A stretch of 64,000 nucleotides of DNA from Thermohalobaculum sp039027855 (GTDB lineage: Bacteria > Pseudomonadota > Alphaproteobacteria > Rhodobacterales > Rhodobacteraceae). The stretch is taken from positions 62,001-126,000 of the forward strand of contig JBCCJI010000010.1 of the NCBI GenBank assembly GCA_039027855.1. The letters are read 5' to 3'. The stretch's first letter is position 1; each line of letters starts with the position of its first letter. Both the position numbers and the translations under genes were made by a program. This document shows positions 8,413 to 17,559 of the stretch, piece after piece. The notes under the pieces are model-generated. The model saw only the letters and a program-made list of their open reading frames with translations. It did no database searches and had not been told where the DNA came from.

Positions 8413-9915
8413 ATGACGCCGACCCGCCCGACTGCCACCGACCCAGCCCACACAAGCGCCACCGGCGCAGGCGAGAGCCGCCGCAGCCGGATTGCCGGGC
8501 ACCCATTCCAGACCACCCGCCGCCGTCTGCTGGCCGGCGCCGCCGCGACCGTCGCCAGCACCGGCTTCGGCCTGCCGGCGCGCGCCGCCAGCGACAGTGA
8601 TCTGAACCGCGCGATCTGGTCGCTGCTCGCTCCGCGCTCGGCCGGGACGATCCCGACCAAGCAGGCCTTTGCCATGCTCAGCGATGCCAACGACATGCGC
8701 ACCGTGCCGGGCCTGATCATCGCCGCGCGCTTTGGCGGCCGTCAGGCCGAGACGCAGGACCTGCTCACCCAGATCACCGGCGAGACCGGCAATGACGGCT
8801 GGTTCGACTGGATGCTGTGGCAGGAGGCCAACCCAGAGGTCGAGCCGCTACCCGGCTATATCGACATGAAGCGCAGGGTCTATCTCTCGATCGATCGCAA
8901 CTTCGAGGCGTTCCTCCGCCCGGAGCACCTGACCCGCGAGGCCGCACGCATCCGCATCGAAGAGATCACCTGGGGCGGTGTGCGTAAGGACGGGATCCCG
9001 TCGCTCGACAACCCCAACCTGATCGCCGCCAGCGATGCCGATTACCTGCGCGACGACGACAAGGTGTTCGGCGTCTCGATCAACGGCGATACGCGCGCCT
9101 ATCCGCTGCGCATCATGGGTTGGCACGAGATGTTCAACGAGGTGATCGGTGGGGTGCCGGTCGCGCTTGCCTATTGCACGCTGTGTGGCGCCGGTATCCT
9201 GTTCGAGACACAGCTCGAGGGACGGGCCCAGCCGCTGGTCTTCGGCTCCTCCGGGTTCCTCTACCGCTCCAACAAGCTCATGTTCGACCGGGCGTCCGAC
9301 ACGCTCTGGAACCAGTTCACCGGTGAGCCGGTGATCGGCCCGCTCGCCCAGTCGGGCATCACGCTGAAACAGCGCCCCGTGGCCGTGGCCAGCTGGGCCG
9401 ACTGGCGCGCCGTAAACCCCGACACCCGCGTCTTGTCGCTGAACACCGGGCACCGGCGCGATTACGGCTCGGGCGTGGTCTACCGCGACTACTTCGCCAG
9501 CCGCGAGCTGATGTTCCCGGCGCTGGTCGACCAGAGCATCCTCGCGCAAAAGGACTACATATTCGGGATCCGGCAGTTCGGCGCGGCCAAGGCCTGGCCG
9601 CTGGCGGCTTTCGCCCGCGGGCGGGTGATCAACGACCGGATCGGTGACATGCCCATCGTGCTCGTCGGTGACGCCGACGGCCGCACGGTGCGCGCCTATG
9701 AACGCGGACGCCACGAATTCGCCGACCGGATGCCGGTCAGGAATGGCGTTAGCCCCGGCCTCAGCCAGCGGGGCAGCGATGCCGTCTGGATGATCGAGGA
9801 GGAGGGCCTGCGCGGCCCTGGCGGCGAGACGATGCCCCGCGTCGCAGGCCATGTGGCTTACTGGTTTGCCTGGAACAATTATCTCGGCTTCGAGGCCGAG
9901 CTCTATTCGGGCTGA
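8413..9915 (+). CDS. Tat-exported DUF3179 domain protein
   Basis: This 500-residue protein has a twin-arginine signal (TTRRRLLAGAAATVAS, about residues 36-51) followed by an Ala-rich cleavage region, so it is exported folded to the periplasm. The body is DUF3179, with typical segments VFGVSINGDTRAYPLRIMGWHEMFNE and AYCTLCGAGILF, plus LWNQFTGEPVIGPL. The CTLCG cysteines suggest metal or redox binding, but no function is established. A GGGAGAGAG site precedes the ATG. The 3' end overlaps the convergent DUF1194 gene by 13 bp. Confidence 0.9.
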   Translation: MTPTRPTATDPAHTSATGAGESRRSRIAGHPFQTTRRRLLAGAAATVASTGFGLPARAASDSDLNRAIWSLLAPRSAGTIPTKQAFAMLSDANDMRTVPGLIIAARFGGRQAETQDLLTQITGETGNDGWFDWMLWQEANPEVEPLPGYIDMKRRVYLSIDRNFEAFLRPEHLTREAARIRIEEITWGGVRKDGIPSLDNPNLIAASDADYLRDDDKVFGVSINGDTRAYPLRIMGWHEMFNEVIGGVPVALAYCTLCGAGILFETQLEGRAQPLVFGSSGFLYRSNKLMFDRASDTLWNQFTGEPVIGPLAQSGITLKQRPVAVASWADWRAVNPDTRVLSLNTGHRRDYGSGVVYRDYFASRELMFPALVDQSILAQKDYIFGIRQFGAAKAWPLAAFARGRVINDRIGDMPIVLVGDADGRTVRAYERGRHEFADRMPVRNGVSPGLSQRGSDAVWMIEEEGLRGPGGETMPRVAGHVAYWFAWNNYLGFEAELYSG

Positions 9916-10721
9916 CTGCGGGCGGGCGCGGCGCTCAGCGACAGGGTGCCGATCTCGCGCAACAGCTTGCGTCGCATCGCCCGCTCGATATCGCCATAGC
10001 CGAGCGCGACCTCGATGAAGGCATCCGGACCGTTGATCACCTCGGCCCGGTAATAGTCGACCGCATCGCCCGATCCGGCCGGCGCTTCGTCGATCTCGGG
10101 CGTCACCACCAGCCCGTTGACCGTGATGGCGCTGTAGTCAAAGGCGCGGTAGGCGCTGGCCGGCCCGAAGCCGTGATTGTTCGGGCCATCGCCCGCGATA
10201 TCGACGACATAGCGCTCGCAGGGCGGGGCATCGCGCATCAGCCGTTGCGCAAAGCCCAGCGCCGAACCGAGCGCGGTCGGATACTGGGTGTAGGAGCGCC
10301 GATGCGCCCCGATCCGCGACGACAGCGCGACGATATCGGCCTCGTCGCCAAGCGGTGTCCAGCCGGCGACGAGGCTCTGACGCTGGCGCCCCGACCATTC
10401 GAAGACGCTGACATGCACGCCGCCGAGCGACAGGATCGCGCTGATCACCTCGGGGCTTTGCAGGGCAGCCGCCGTGCCGTCGCGGAGCAGCTTGTACTCG
10501 CCGGCATCCACCGAGGCCGAAACATCCAGTGCCAGCACCAACGCCAGCCTGCATGACGACAGAGCGCCCGACAGGCTCCCCTGTGCAGCGGCCGGCACGG
10601 CCCCGGCCGCCAGGAAGGCCGCGAGCATGCCCGCCCAGATGCTGCGGATGCTCCTGCGGCAGCGGCGGTGGAGGCGGCGGTGGGGGCTTACAACGCCAGA
10701 CGTGCGCGGCAACTGCCGCAT
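9903..10721 (-). CDS. exported DUF1194 protein with von Willebrand A-like fold
   Basis: The mature region begins after a signal-like stretch (MLAAFLAAGAVPAAAQG). It carries the MIDAS-type motif LALDVSASVD, followed by segments typical of DUF1194 (VSVFEWSGRQRQ, YVVDIAGDGPNN, VNGLVVT). DUF1194 proteins are predicted secreted metal-dependent adhesion-domain proteins of unknown role. The frame extends to 10787, but ATG 10721 gives a shorter leader. It ends inside the 3' end of the DUF3179 gene and follows the hemolysin III-like gene on the same strand. Confidence 0.82.
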   Translation of the reverse strand: MRQLPRTSGVVSPHRRLHRRCRRSIRSIWAGMLAAFLAAGAVPAAAQGSLSGALSSCRLALVLALDVSASVDAGEYKLLRDGTAAALQSPEVISAILSLGGVHVSVFEWSGRQRQSLVAGWTPLGDEADIVALSSRIGAHRRSYTQYPTALGSALGFAQRLMRDAPPCERYVVDIAGDGPNNHGFGPASAYRAFDYSAITVNGLVVTPEIDEAPAGSGDAVDYYRAEVINGPDAFIEVALGYGDIERAMRRKLLREIGTLSLSAAPARSQPE

Positions 10722-10776
10722 GTCGGGGTTCGGCACCGCTTGGCGCTCTGCTGGATGCAGGCTTTGTAAGTCGTCG

Positions 10777-11427
10777 CTACGTCGCACCGTGACCGATCTC
10801 CATCAGAACTGCCGCGTAGAACGCCATGCTCGCCACCAGGACGTGCCCGTGCCAGATCGCGTTCTGATAGGGCAGCCGGTCCCAGAGGTGAAAGACCACG
10901 CCCAGTGTGTAGAGCAGCCCGCCGGTGACCACGAGCCAGAAACCCGGCGCGGTCATCGCGTCGAGCATCGGCTGCCCGAGCAGGACGACCGCCCACCCCA
11001 TGGCGAGATAGAGCGTCAGGGCCATCCACCGGAAGCCGCGCGGCGAGGTGATCACCAGCACGAGCCCGGCGAGTGCTGCCGTCCAGATCGTGGTCAGCAC
11101 CAGTACCTTGGCGCTGCCGCCAGCGAGGACGGCAAAGGGCGTGTAGGTCCCGGCAATCTTCACGTAGATCGCGCCGTGATCGAACCGGCGCAGCACCGAT
11201 TTCAGCTTGGGCCGCTGCACCATGTTGTAGGCCGCGGACATCCCCAGCATCGCCATCAGCGACGCGCCGTAGATCGCCGCGGCCGCCAGCACGCCCGATG
11301 CGCCGTGCCACCAGGCTGCCATCACGATCAGGATCGGCACGGCGACGGCGCAGGCGGCGATGCCCGCGACATGAACGGCCGCATCGGCGATCCGTTCGCC
11401 GCGGCTATAGGCCTTGAAGTCGTACAT
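10777..11427 (-). CDS. hemolysin III family (PAQR) membrane protein
   Basis: This 216-residue protein has seven predicted membrane segments. Conserved hemolysin III features are the N-terminal YSRGERIADAAVHVAG, FDHGAIYVKIAGTYTPF in the middle and the C-terminal IWHGHVLVASMAFYAAVL with a metal-site histidine. PAQR proteins are integral membrane proteins, some with hydrolase activity on lipids; the role here is unknown. It is transcribed leftward and overlaps or abuts the DUF1194 gene. Confidence 0.9.
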   Translation of the reverse strand: MYDFKAYSRGERIADAAVHVAGIAACAVAVPILIVMAAWWHGASGVLAAAAIYGASLMAMLGMSAAYNMVQRPKLKSVLRRFDHGAIYVKIAGTYTPFAVLAGGSAKVLVLTTIWTAALAGLVLVITSPRGFRWMALTLYLAMGWAVVLLGQPMLDAMTAPGFWLVVTGGLLYTLGVVFHLWDRLPYQNAIWHGHVLVASMAFYAAVLMEIGHGAT

Positions 11428-11624
11428 GGCTGTTCCGTCGTGGTATCGGTCGTACAGACGGTATCGACCGAGGACGGGCTGGCAAGTGTCTTCCGTCCTG
11501 TGACGCTACGACATCACGCAGTCCTGCGGGTGTGGGCGGCCTTCAACCCGGCCCGCGGAGCAGGTCTCCGCCAAGTGGTAGGGTTTGCCGATGCCGCCGC
11601 GTCCGCGCGCCTGACGACCGGACA

Positions 11625-12410
11625 TCAGGGCAGGCGGTCGAGAAAGCCTCCGATCAACCCCGCCAGCACTTGGGGTTGCTCGACTGGGGGAATGTGACCC
11701 GCACCGGCAATGACATCGAAGCGGCAGCCCCGGATCATGCGGGCCGTCTGGCGCACCATCTCGGGCGGGGTCGCGCCATCGCTCTCACCGACCACGGCCA
11801 TGGCCGGCAGGTTCAGGCCCGCCGCCAGGTCGCGATAATCCGCATCGCGGATCGCGGCCGAGGTGGTGATGTATCCCTCGGCGTCCGAGCGGCGCAGCAT
11901 CATGCGCCAGGGGGCGATGCGCCCGCGATCCTTGCGGAAATCCGGTGTGAACCAGCGTTCCATCGTGGCATCCACCACGGCCGCCATGCCGTCCTTAGCG
12001 ATCGCCTCGATCCGGCCATTCCACATATCCGCCGTGCCGATCTTGGCCCCGGTATCGGCCAGCACCAGCCCGCGCACCAGATCGGGCCGTCGCCCCGCAA
12101 GCCCCATGGCGATCAGGCCCCCGACCGAGAGACCCACCACCACCGCGGGGCCAGCCCGGCGTGCCTCGATCAGGCCGGCCAGATCGTCGACGAGATCGTC
12201 GATCTGCCAGCGCTCGGCGGTCGTCTCGGTGAGCCCATGGCCGCGTTTGTCATACCGGATATGGCGCCAACCCCCAGGCATGTGGGGCAGCATCGGCGCC
12301 CAGACGCGCAAGTCCGTCCCCAAGGAATTCGCATAGACGATTGCCGGGACGTCCTGTGGGCCGTTCTCACGGACAAACAGCGTGGAGCATCCGATGCTCT
12401 CGGTATCCAT
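11625..12410 (-). CDS. pcaD: 3-oxoadipate enol-lactonase-like alpha/beta hydrolase
   Basis: This 261-residue protein resembles PcaD, which opens 3-oxoadipate enol-lactone in the protocatechuate branch of the beta-ketoadipate pathway. The segment IVYANSLGTDLRVWAPML, the RYDKRGHG motif, nucleophile elbow GLSVGG, aspartate in VVGESDGATPP and histidine in GAGHIPPVEQP match the family. No other pca genes are nearby, so a related hydrolase activity is possible. A 17-bp palindrome lies about 170 bp upstream. Confidence 0.82.
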   Translation of the reverse strand: MDTESIGCSTLFVRENGPQDVPAIVYANSLGTDLRVWAPMLPHMPGGWRHIRYDKRGHGLTETTAERWQIDDLVDDLAGLIEARRAGPAVVVGLSVGGLIAMGLAGRRPDLVRGLVLADTGAKIGTADMWNGRIEAIAKDGMAAVVDATMERWFTPDFRKDRGRIAPWRMMLRRSDAEGYITTSAAIRDADYRDLAAGLNLPAMAVVGESDGATPPEMVRQTARMIRGCRFDVIAGAGHIPPVEQPQVLAGLIGGFLDRLP

Positions 12411-12854
12411 AACCCAGCTCTCCCCGGTAACCCTGGCTGTCCGGCGACGCCGCGCGGTCGAAGCAAAGATCGCGGTGTTACCAGCGCCCCGTATCAGCCG
12501 GAGTGACAGTCTCAGAGCGATACTGACGTTGGGGTTTTGCGGCGGAGACCCGCCAGCACGACCGGGAGAAAGGGACGCATTTAATGCCTGGCATTAACGA
12601 CCCATTAACCTGCGCCCGATACGCAAAAGCAGTCGACCGAAGCGCCAACCTCCGTCGACCGCGAGAACGCTACGCCACTTACACAGAAGACCCGTCCAAC
12701 AACGGTGTGAGTGACATAGACCGATCGAACCCCAGACAAAAGCAAAATTTCAGGTTGCAATCTCTCCCCGTGAGACTGTTGCATACAACCCAGCGCTGAA
12801 AATTTGGGCATTTTTGCGAAATCCACGCCACCACAGGCGCTTACGCATGGGCCT
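12411..12854. other. 444-bp intergenic region, no convincing gene
   Basis: This gap separates the ureG stop from the pcaD start and is more AT-rich than its surroundings. Short open frames exist on both strands, but none has a good ribosome site or a recognisable product. It holds the palindrome at 12581-12597 and a GTTGCATACAAC palindrome near 12777. No T-run terminator for ureG is evident. Confidence 0.5.
12581..12597. promoter_or_regulatory. 17-bp perfect palindrome, candidate operator
   Basis: TTAATGCC-T-GGCATTAA has perfect 8-bp arms around one base. It lies upstream of pcaD (start 12410, leftward), and the half-site-like CATTAAC recurs about a turn away at 12602. The symmetry and AT-rich setting suggest a dimeric regulator site. 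The protein is unknown. Confidence 0.45.
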
Positions 12855-13529
12855 TCAACCAGCGCTGGTCACAAGGCCACCGAGGCGCTCGATCTCGGTT
12901 GCAACACGTTCTGCATCTTGTTCCGTTTTGAGACAGGTAAAGAGGAACGGCCGCGTCTCACGCATCCGCCGCGCGTCCCGGTCCATGACATCCAGCGACG
13001 CGCCCACGGCCTCGGCCAGATCCGTCTTGTTGATGATCAGCAAATCGGACCGCGTGATCCCGGGCCCACCCTTGCGTGGGATCTTCTCCCCCGCCGCGAC
13101 ATCGATGACATAGAGCGTCACATCGGCAAGCTCGGGGCTGAAGGTGGCGGCCAGGTTGTCGCCGCCGCTCTCGATCAGCACGATATCGAGATCCGGATGC
13201 GCGGCGGTCAGATCTGCGACGGCTGCGAGGTTGATCGAGACATCCTCGCGGATCGCGGTGTGCGGGCAGCCGCCGGTCTCCACCCCCCGAATACGGTCGA
13301 GCGGCAGTACCTGGTGGCGCATCAGGTATTCCGCGTCCTCGGTCGTGAAGATGTCGTTGGTGATCGCGGCGATGGACCAGCGCTGGCTGAGCGTACGGGC
13401 CAGCGCGGCGGTCAGCGTGGTCTTGCCGGCGCCCACGGGCCCACCGATGCCGACGCGCAGCGGCCCATGTGGTGACCGGCCCGGCGCGGTGCCCGACCGC
13501 GGATCGAGGGTGTCATCGGTCGTGCTCAT
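12855..13529 (-). CDS. ureG: urease accessory GTPase UreG
   Basis: This 224-residue SIMIBI-class GTPase delivers nickel to urease with UreE and UreF. The P-loop GGPVGAGKT is near residue 30, and the nickel/zinc CPH motif appears in VETGGCPHTAIRED. LIESGGDN and NKTDL complete the GTPase pattern. Its start overlaps the ureF stop by 4 bp (ATGA). It is the last gene of the leftward urease cluster. Confidence 0.97.
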   Translation of the reverse strand: MSTTDDTLDPRSGTAPGRSPHGPLRVGIGGPVGAGKTTLTAALARTLSQRWSIAAITNDIFTTEDAEYLMRHQVLPLDRIRGVETGGCPHTAIREDVSINLAAVADLTAAHPDLDIVLIESGGDNLAATFSPELADVTLYVIDVAAGEKIPRKGGPGITRSDLLIINKTDLAEAVGASLDVMDRDARRMRETRPFLFTCLKTEQDAERVATEIERLGGLVTSAG

Positions 13530-14227
13530 GTGCGGAACAACCTCACTTCCTGCGTTTCGTGCTGCATGGCGGCGATATCGGCTCTCAGGCAGGCATTGGC
13601 GTGAACGGCCATCGGATCATCGGGTGCAGCGTCAGCATGCAGCGCAGTCGCGTCGCCAACCGCCCGGTCGATCACGGGGACCAGCCGCGCTAGCACGGCC
13701 TGCGCCTCGGTCTGGCCGAGCGGGATCAACCGGACGGCAGCCGACACCAGGTTCTGCATCGAAGCCTGCAAGGCCAGTGGCGCAACGATCGCGGGCTGCA
13801 GCCCAAGCGCGGCCGCCGCACGGCCCAGCGCCACGGGTAGGCAGGCGCCATCCGACGGCCCGGCGCTCCATGCCGCGGCAGTGACCCGCGCAAAGGCCGT
13901 CCCCTGATCCAGCGTCTCGACCAACCGCTCGCGCCCCGCCGCCAGCGCCCGTGCCCGGATGTCGGTCTGTGGATCGGAGGGCGCCGCCATGGCCTCCAGC
14001 AACAAGAGCGTGTCGGCCCGCCCGGCGCCGTGCAGGACCAGATCGCTCAACCACGCCTCCAGGCTCGCCGCATCGGTCACATCGCCCCGCGCAATCGCCG
14101 TCTCAAGCCCATGGCTGTAGGCGAAGGCCCCCGTCGGATAGCCCGAGGAGAGCCAGGCCACCAGCGGCGCGAGGGTGCCGGCCCGCTCAGCCACGGCGCG
14201 CCGGGATATGGGCGTTCGGGTCCTCAT
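13526..14227 (-). CDS. ureF: urease accessory protein UreF
   Basis: UreF acts with UreD and UreG in assembling the urease nickel centre. The family signature LVAWLSSGYPTGAFAYSHGLETAI is near the N terminus, followed by the all-helical body and a C-terminal HETQEVRLFRT tail. The frame extends well into ureE. ATG 14227 overlaps the ureE 3' end by about 40 bp, and GTG 14194 is an alternative closer to the conserved region. No clear ribosome site separates them. Confidence 0.93.
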   Translation of the reverse strand: MRTRTPISRRAVAERAGTLAPLVAWLSSGYPTGAFAYSHGLETAIARGDVTDAASLEAWLSDLVLHGAGRADTLLLLEAMAAPSDPQTDIRARALAAGRERLVETLDQGTAFARVTAAAWSAGPSDGACLPVALGRAAAALGLQPAIVAPLALQASMQNLVSAAVRLIPLGQTEAQAVLARLVPVIDRAVGDATALHADAAPDDPMAVHANACLRADIAAMQHETQEVRLFRT

Positions 14228-14687
14228 GCGCATGGGCATGGTGGTGATGGCCATGCGTGCGCCCATGGCCATAGGCACCGCCCTCGGGTCGGAAGGGCTC
14301 GACCACCTCCACGACGCCACCGCCGAGCCGTCGCACCATCTCGGCCACCACATGATCGCGCGCGATCAGCAGGCGCCCGCCCTCGATGGCCGCGGGCAGG
14401 TGGCGGTTGCCGATATGCCAGGCGAGCCGCGCCAGCGCCTGGGGCGTCTCGGCCGTGATGGCATAAAGCGGCTCGGCTGCGGCGGCCACGGCGATGCGCC
14501 GGCCATCCTCCAGCACGAGATGGGCACCGTCGTCGAGCTCGCGGGCCTCGGCGAGATCCAGCAGGAAGGCCTCGCCCCCGTCGCTGGTCAGCACGCCGCG
14601 CCGGCGATAACGCCCCTCGCGGTCAAGCGTCACGCTGTCGGCCGCGGCGCCCGCCGCATCGGTATCGATGTCAAGCGCCCGGATCAT
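14187..14687 (-). CDS. ureE: urease accessory nickel chaperone UreE
   Basis: This 166-residue metallochaperone binds and delivers Ni2+. It shows the central LAWHIGNRHLPAAIEGGRLLIARDHVV region and a histidine-rich C-terminal tail (HGRTHGHHHHAHAHE) typical of nickel-binding UreE. It overlaps ureF downstream. Upstream, an 84-bp gap separates it from a gene on the opposite strand, so ureEFG may have its own promoter rather than depending only on read-through from ureC. Confidence 0.95.
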   Translation of the reverse strand: MIRALDIDTDAAGAAADSVTLDREGRYRRRGVLTSDGGEAFLLDLAEARELDDGAHLVLEDGRRIAVAAAAEPLYAITAETPQALARLAWHIGNRHLPAAIEGGRLLIARDHVVAEMVRRLGGGVVEVVEPFRPEGGAYGHGRTHGHHHHAHAHEDPNAHIPARRG

Positions 14688-14771
14688 GCCACAGCCCGGG
14701 CCAAGGGCAGGCGCGCAAACCTATTGTTCACGATGATGCTTGAGGAAGGGCAGGAACATAAAGGGAACGAC

Positions 14772-15221
14772 ATGCATCCGGCAGACGAGTTACAGGCAGT
14801 GAGAGAGGAGATCCGCGGCCTGAGACGGCGGGAAGACGCGCTAAAGCGATACTTCATCAAAGGCCCGGGCCGCCTCGACCGGCGCGGCACCCGGTGGGAG
14901 GTGCATCTTGAGGAACAGCATGCCCGCGTGATCGACCCGGTCGCCCTGCCGCGGCAGGTGCTCGGCGACGGGCGGTTCTGGATGGACCGTGTCACGCAAC
15001 GCGTCTGTTTGCGCGCTGTCGGCCCTCCGCATGCCGCTCTGGCGTCGGAGCCTTCGCCTGCGGCGTCGGCCCTGTCGGCGATCACAAGCAACGCCGATTG
15101 GCCAACGACGCAATTGCCGCAGATGGGCGGGCCGAAGCGGCACGCGAAGGCACGTGAGGCGCTCGCACAGCGCAGGACGGCAGGGAACGCGGGCATTGAT
15201 GGCAACGACATCCTCGCGTGA
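14772..15221 (+). CDS. hypothetical protein embedded in reverse orientation between ureC and ureE
   Basis: This 149-residue protein starts at an ATG with an AAGGGA site. The N-terminal 80 residues look like a real family seen in Rhodobacterales: a charged helix (ADELQAVREEIRGLRRREDALKRYF), then RLDRRGTRWEVHLEEQHARVIDPVALP and a RFWMDRVTQ motif. The last 60 residues are less ordered and may be divergent. It is on the strand opposite to every urease gene and ends 2 bp from the ureC stop. Function unknown. Confidence 0.6.
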   Translation: MHPADELQAVREEIRGLRRREDALKRYFIKGPGRLDRRGTRWEVHLEEQHARVIDPVALPRQVLGDGRFWMDRVTQRVCLRAVGPPHAALASEPSPAASALSAITSNADWPTTQLPQMGGPKRHAKAREALAQRRTAGNAGIDGNDILA

Positions 15222-15223
15222 CC

Positions 15224-16936
15224 TCAGAACATGAAATACCGCTGCGCCATGGGCAGTTCCTCGGCCGGTGCACAGGTCAGCACCTCGCCATCGGCGCGTA
15301 CCTCATAGGTCTCGGGATCAACCGAGATCTCGGGCGTCGCGTCGTTCAGCACCATGTTTTTCTTGCCGATCCCCCGCGTGCCCTTCACCGCCACGACATC
15401 CTTGGCGAGACCGAGGGCGCCGTGGATGCCCGCCTCGATCGAGGCCTGAGAGACAAACAGCACCGAGCCCCGCTCCATCGAGCGGCCATAGGCCCCGAAC
15501 ATCGGGCGCGAATAGACCGGCTGCGGCGTCGGGATCGAGGCATTGGGATCGCCCATCTGCGCGCAGGCGATGGTACCACCGACCAGCACCATCTCGGGCT
15601 TTACCCCAAAGAACGCCGGCGCCCAGAGACAGAGATCCGCCCGCTTACCAACCTCGATCGAGCCGATCTCGTGCCCGATGCCATGCGCGATGGCCGGATT
15701 GATGGTGTATTTCGCGACATAGCGGCGGACGCGCAGGTTGTCGTTCTCGCCGGTCTCCTCGGCCAGGCGGCCGCGCTGCACCTTCATCTTATGCGCGGTC
15801 TGCCAGGTGCGGATGATCACCTCGCCGACCCGCCCCATGGCCTGACTGTCCGACGCGATGATCGAGAACGCGCCCAGGTCGTGCAGGATATCCTCGGCCG
15901 CGATGGTCTCGCGCCGGATGCGGCTCTCGGCAAAGGCCACGTCCTCGGGGATCGCCTTGTCGAGGTGATGGCAGACCATCAGCATATCCAGATGCTCGTC
16001 CACCGTATTGACCGTGAAGGGCCGCGTCGGGTTGGTCGAGGACGGGATCACGTGATCGAGACCCGCGACCTTGATGATGTCCGGCGCATGGCCGCCGCCC
16101 GCCCCTTCCGTGTGAAAGGCGTGGATCGTCCGCCCCTTCATCGCCGCGACCGAGTTCTCGACGAAACCGCTCTCGTTCAGCGTGTCGGTGTGGATCATCA
16201 CCTGCACGTCCCAGTCATCGGCGGCGCTCAGGCAGGTGTCGATCGCCGCGGGTGTCGTGCCCCAGTCCTCGTGCAGCTTCATCGCACAGGCGCCGGCCTT
16301 GATCATCTCCTCCAGGGGTGCAGGGCGGCTGGCGTTGCCTTTACAGGCCAGTCCGAAATTGATCGGCATCGCATCGAGCGCCTGCAACATCCGCCCGATA
16401 TGGAAGCTGCCCGGCGTGCAGGTGGTGGCCAGCGTCCCATGCGCAGGCCCCGTGCCCCCGCCCAGCATCGTCGTCAGGCCCGAATGCAACGCATCCTCCA
16501 CCTGCTGGGGGCAGATGAAGTGGATATGCGCGTCGAACCCGCCCGCGGTCAGGATCTTGCCCTCGCCCGCGATCGCCTCGGTACCCGGCCCCACCGGGAT
16601 GGTGACACCGGGCTGCGTGTCGGGATTGCCGGCCTTGCCGATGGCGCTGATGCGGCCATCCCTCAGGCCCACATCAGCCTTGTAGATGCCGGTGTGGTCG
16701 ACAATCAGCGCGTTGGTGATGACGGTATCGGCCGTGCCTTCGGCCCGGGTCATCTGACCCTGCCCCATGCCGTCGCGCAGCACCTTGCCGCCGCCGAACT
16801 TCACCTCCTCGCCGTAAGGGCCGGTCAGATCGCGCTCCACCTCGATGACCAGATCGGTATCGGCGAGGCGCAGCCGGTCGCCGGTGGTCGGGCCGAACAT
16901 CGCGGCATGGGCGTGGCGTGAGATGCGGGTCGGCAT
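15224..16936 (-). CDS. ureC: urease subunit alpha (catalytic)
   Basis: This 570-residue amidohydrolase is the catalytic subunit of urease (urea to ammonia and carbamate). The nickel-ligand histidines are in AGGFDAHIHF (about residues 130-139), the lysine to be carbamylated in AMKLHEDWGTTP (about 217), and the flap cysteine and histidine in MVCHHLDK (about 320). Length is normal. It is separated from ureB by two extra exported-protein genes, which is unusual because ureA, ureB and ureC are normally adjacent. Confidence 0.98.
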   Translation of the reverse strand: MPTRISRHAHAAMFGPTTGDRLRLADTDLVIEVERDLTGPYGEEVKFGGGKVLRDGMGQGQMTRAEGTADTVITNALIVDHTGIYKADVGLRDGRISAIGKAGNPDTQPGVTIPVGPGTEAIAGEGKILTAGGFDAHIHFICPQQVEDALHSGLTTMLGGGTGPAHGTLATTCTPGSFHIGRMLQALDAMPINFGLACKGNASRPAPLEEMIKAGACAMKLHEDWGTTPAAIDTCLSAADDWDVQVMIHTDTLNESGFVENSVAAMKGRTIHAFHTEGAGGGHAPDIIKVAGLDHVIPSSTNPTRPFTVNTVDEHLDMLMVCHHLDKAIPEDVAFAESRIRRETIAAEDILHDLGAFSIIASDSQAMGRVGEVIIRTWQTAHKMKVQRGRLAEETGENDNLRVRRYVAKYTINPAIAHGIGHEIGSIEVGKRADLCLWAPAFFGVKPEMVLVGGTIACAQMGDPNASIPTPQPVYSRPMFGAYGRSMERGSVLFVSQASIEAGIHGALGLAKDVVAVKGTRGIGKKNMVLNDATPEISVDPETYEVRADGEVLTCAPAEELPMAQRYFMF

Positions 16937-17007
16937 GGGCGGCGTCCTTCAGTCGGGAGGGAGACGGCAGGCGGCAGCAGCCGACGCGCTCACAGAGTCA
17001 TGCAGGC

Positions 17008-17556
17008 TCACTGCCACTGCTCCGCCATGGCGGCCAGATCGGCGGCGCGGCGCTCGGTCAGTCGCGTCAAGCAGTTGAAGGTGATCAATGCCTGTAGCGA
17101 CGCGCTGTCGAAGGGCGCTGCTTCGGCCGCGCAGCTGCGATCGCGATAGGGCACCCAGGCGCTCTGGGCATTCTCGAGCAGCACCGACAGCCCGGCCGAC
17201 CGCGCCGCCATGGTCGAGCGCGCATCGGCATAGGCCTGGTCGAGTACCGCATCCGCCTGCTCAAAGGTGCGCCGCGCACAGAGTGTCATGGCACTCTCGG
17301 TCAGGGGCGCGTCGCAGGCGGCCGAGGACGGGTCAGTCGTCTCCGCGATGGGGGCGAACGGCGGCATATTGCGCATGGGCCAGTGGCGGCCATGCCCACG
17401 CAGGCGCGCGGCCGCGTCATCCGACGGGCCCAACACGGGAAACGGGCGCTCTGCGCTCCTCGAAAACTCGAGCGCCGTGGCCGGCGCTTCTGTCAGGACG
17501 AGGCCGAGCATTGTGGCAGCGATCAACAAGCATGACCGACTGATCGCCCCGATCAT
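17008..17556 (-). CDS. exported LprI/DUF1311-like protein
   Basis: This 182-residue protein has a signal peptide (SCLLIAATMLGLVLTEAPATA). The C-terminal half matches the lysozyme-inhibitor LprI pattern: paired cysteines, an ARSTMAAR-type helix, ENAQSAWVPYRDRSCAAEA, and a final TFNCLTRLTERRAADL. Such proteins are small periplasmic or envelope proteins. It starts 3 bp after the stop of the upstream short Tat-type gene, so the two are probably co-translated. It lies between ureB and ureC and has no known urease role. Confidence 0.78.
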   Translation of the reverse strand: MIGAISRSCLLIAATMLGLVLTEAPATALEFSRSAERPFPVLGPSDDAAARLRGHGRHWPMRNMPPFAPIAETTDPSSAACDAPLTESAMTLCARRTFEQADAVLDQAYADARSTMAARSAGLSVLLENAQSAWVPYRDRSCAAEAAPFDSASLQALITFNCLTRLTERRAADLAAMAEQWQ

Positions 17557-17559
17557 GGA

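Noticed and set aside
12584..12826. Small genes in the pcaD-ureG gap
   Set aside because: Short frames exist on both strands but lack ribosome sites and recognisable sequence.
14684..15211. Leftward 175-residue frame between ureC and ureE
   Set aside because: It is Arg/Ser/Cys-rich, has no ribosome site and lies opposite a better rightward gene.
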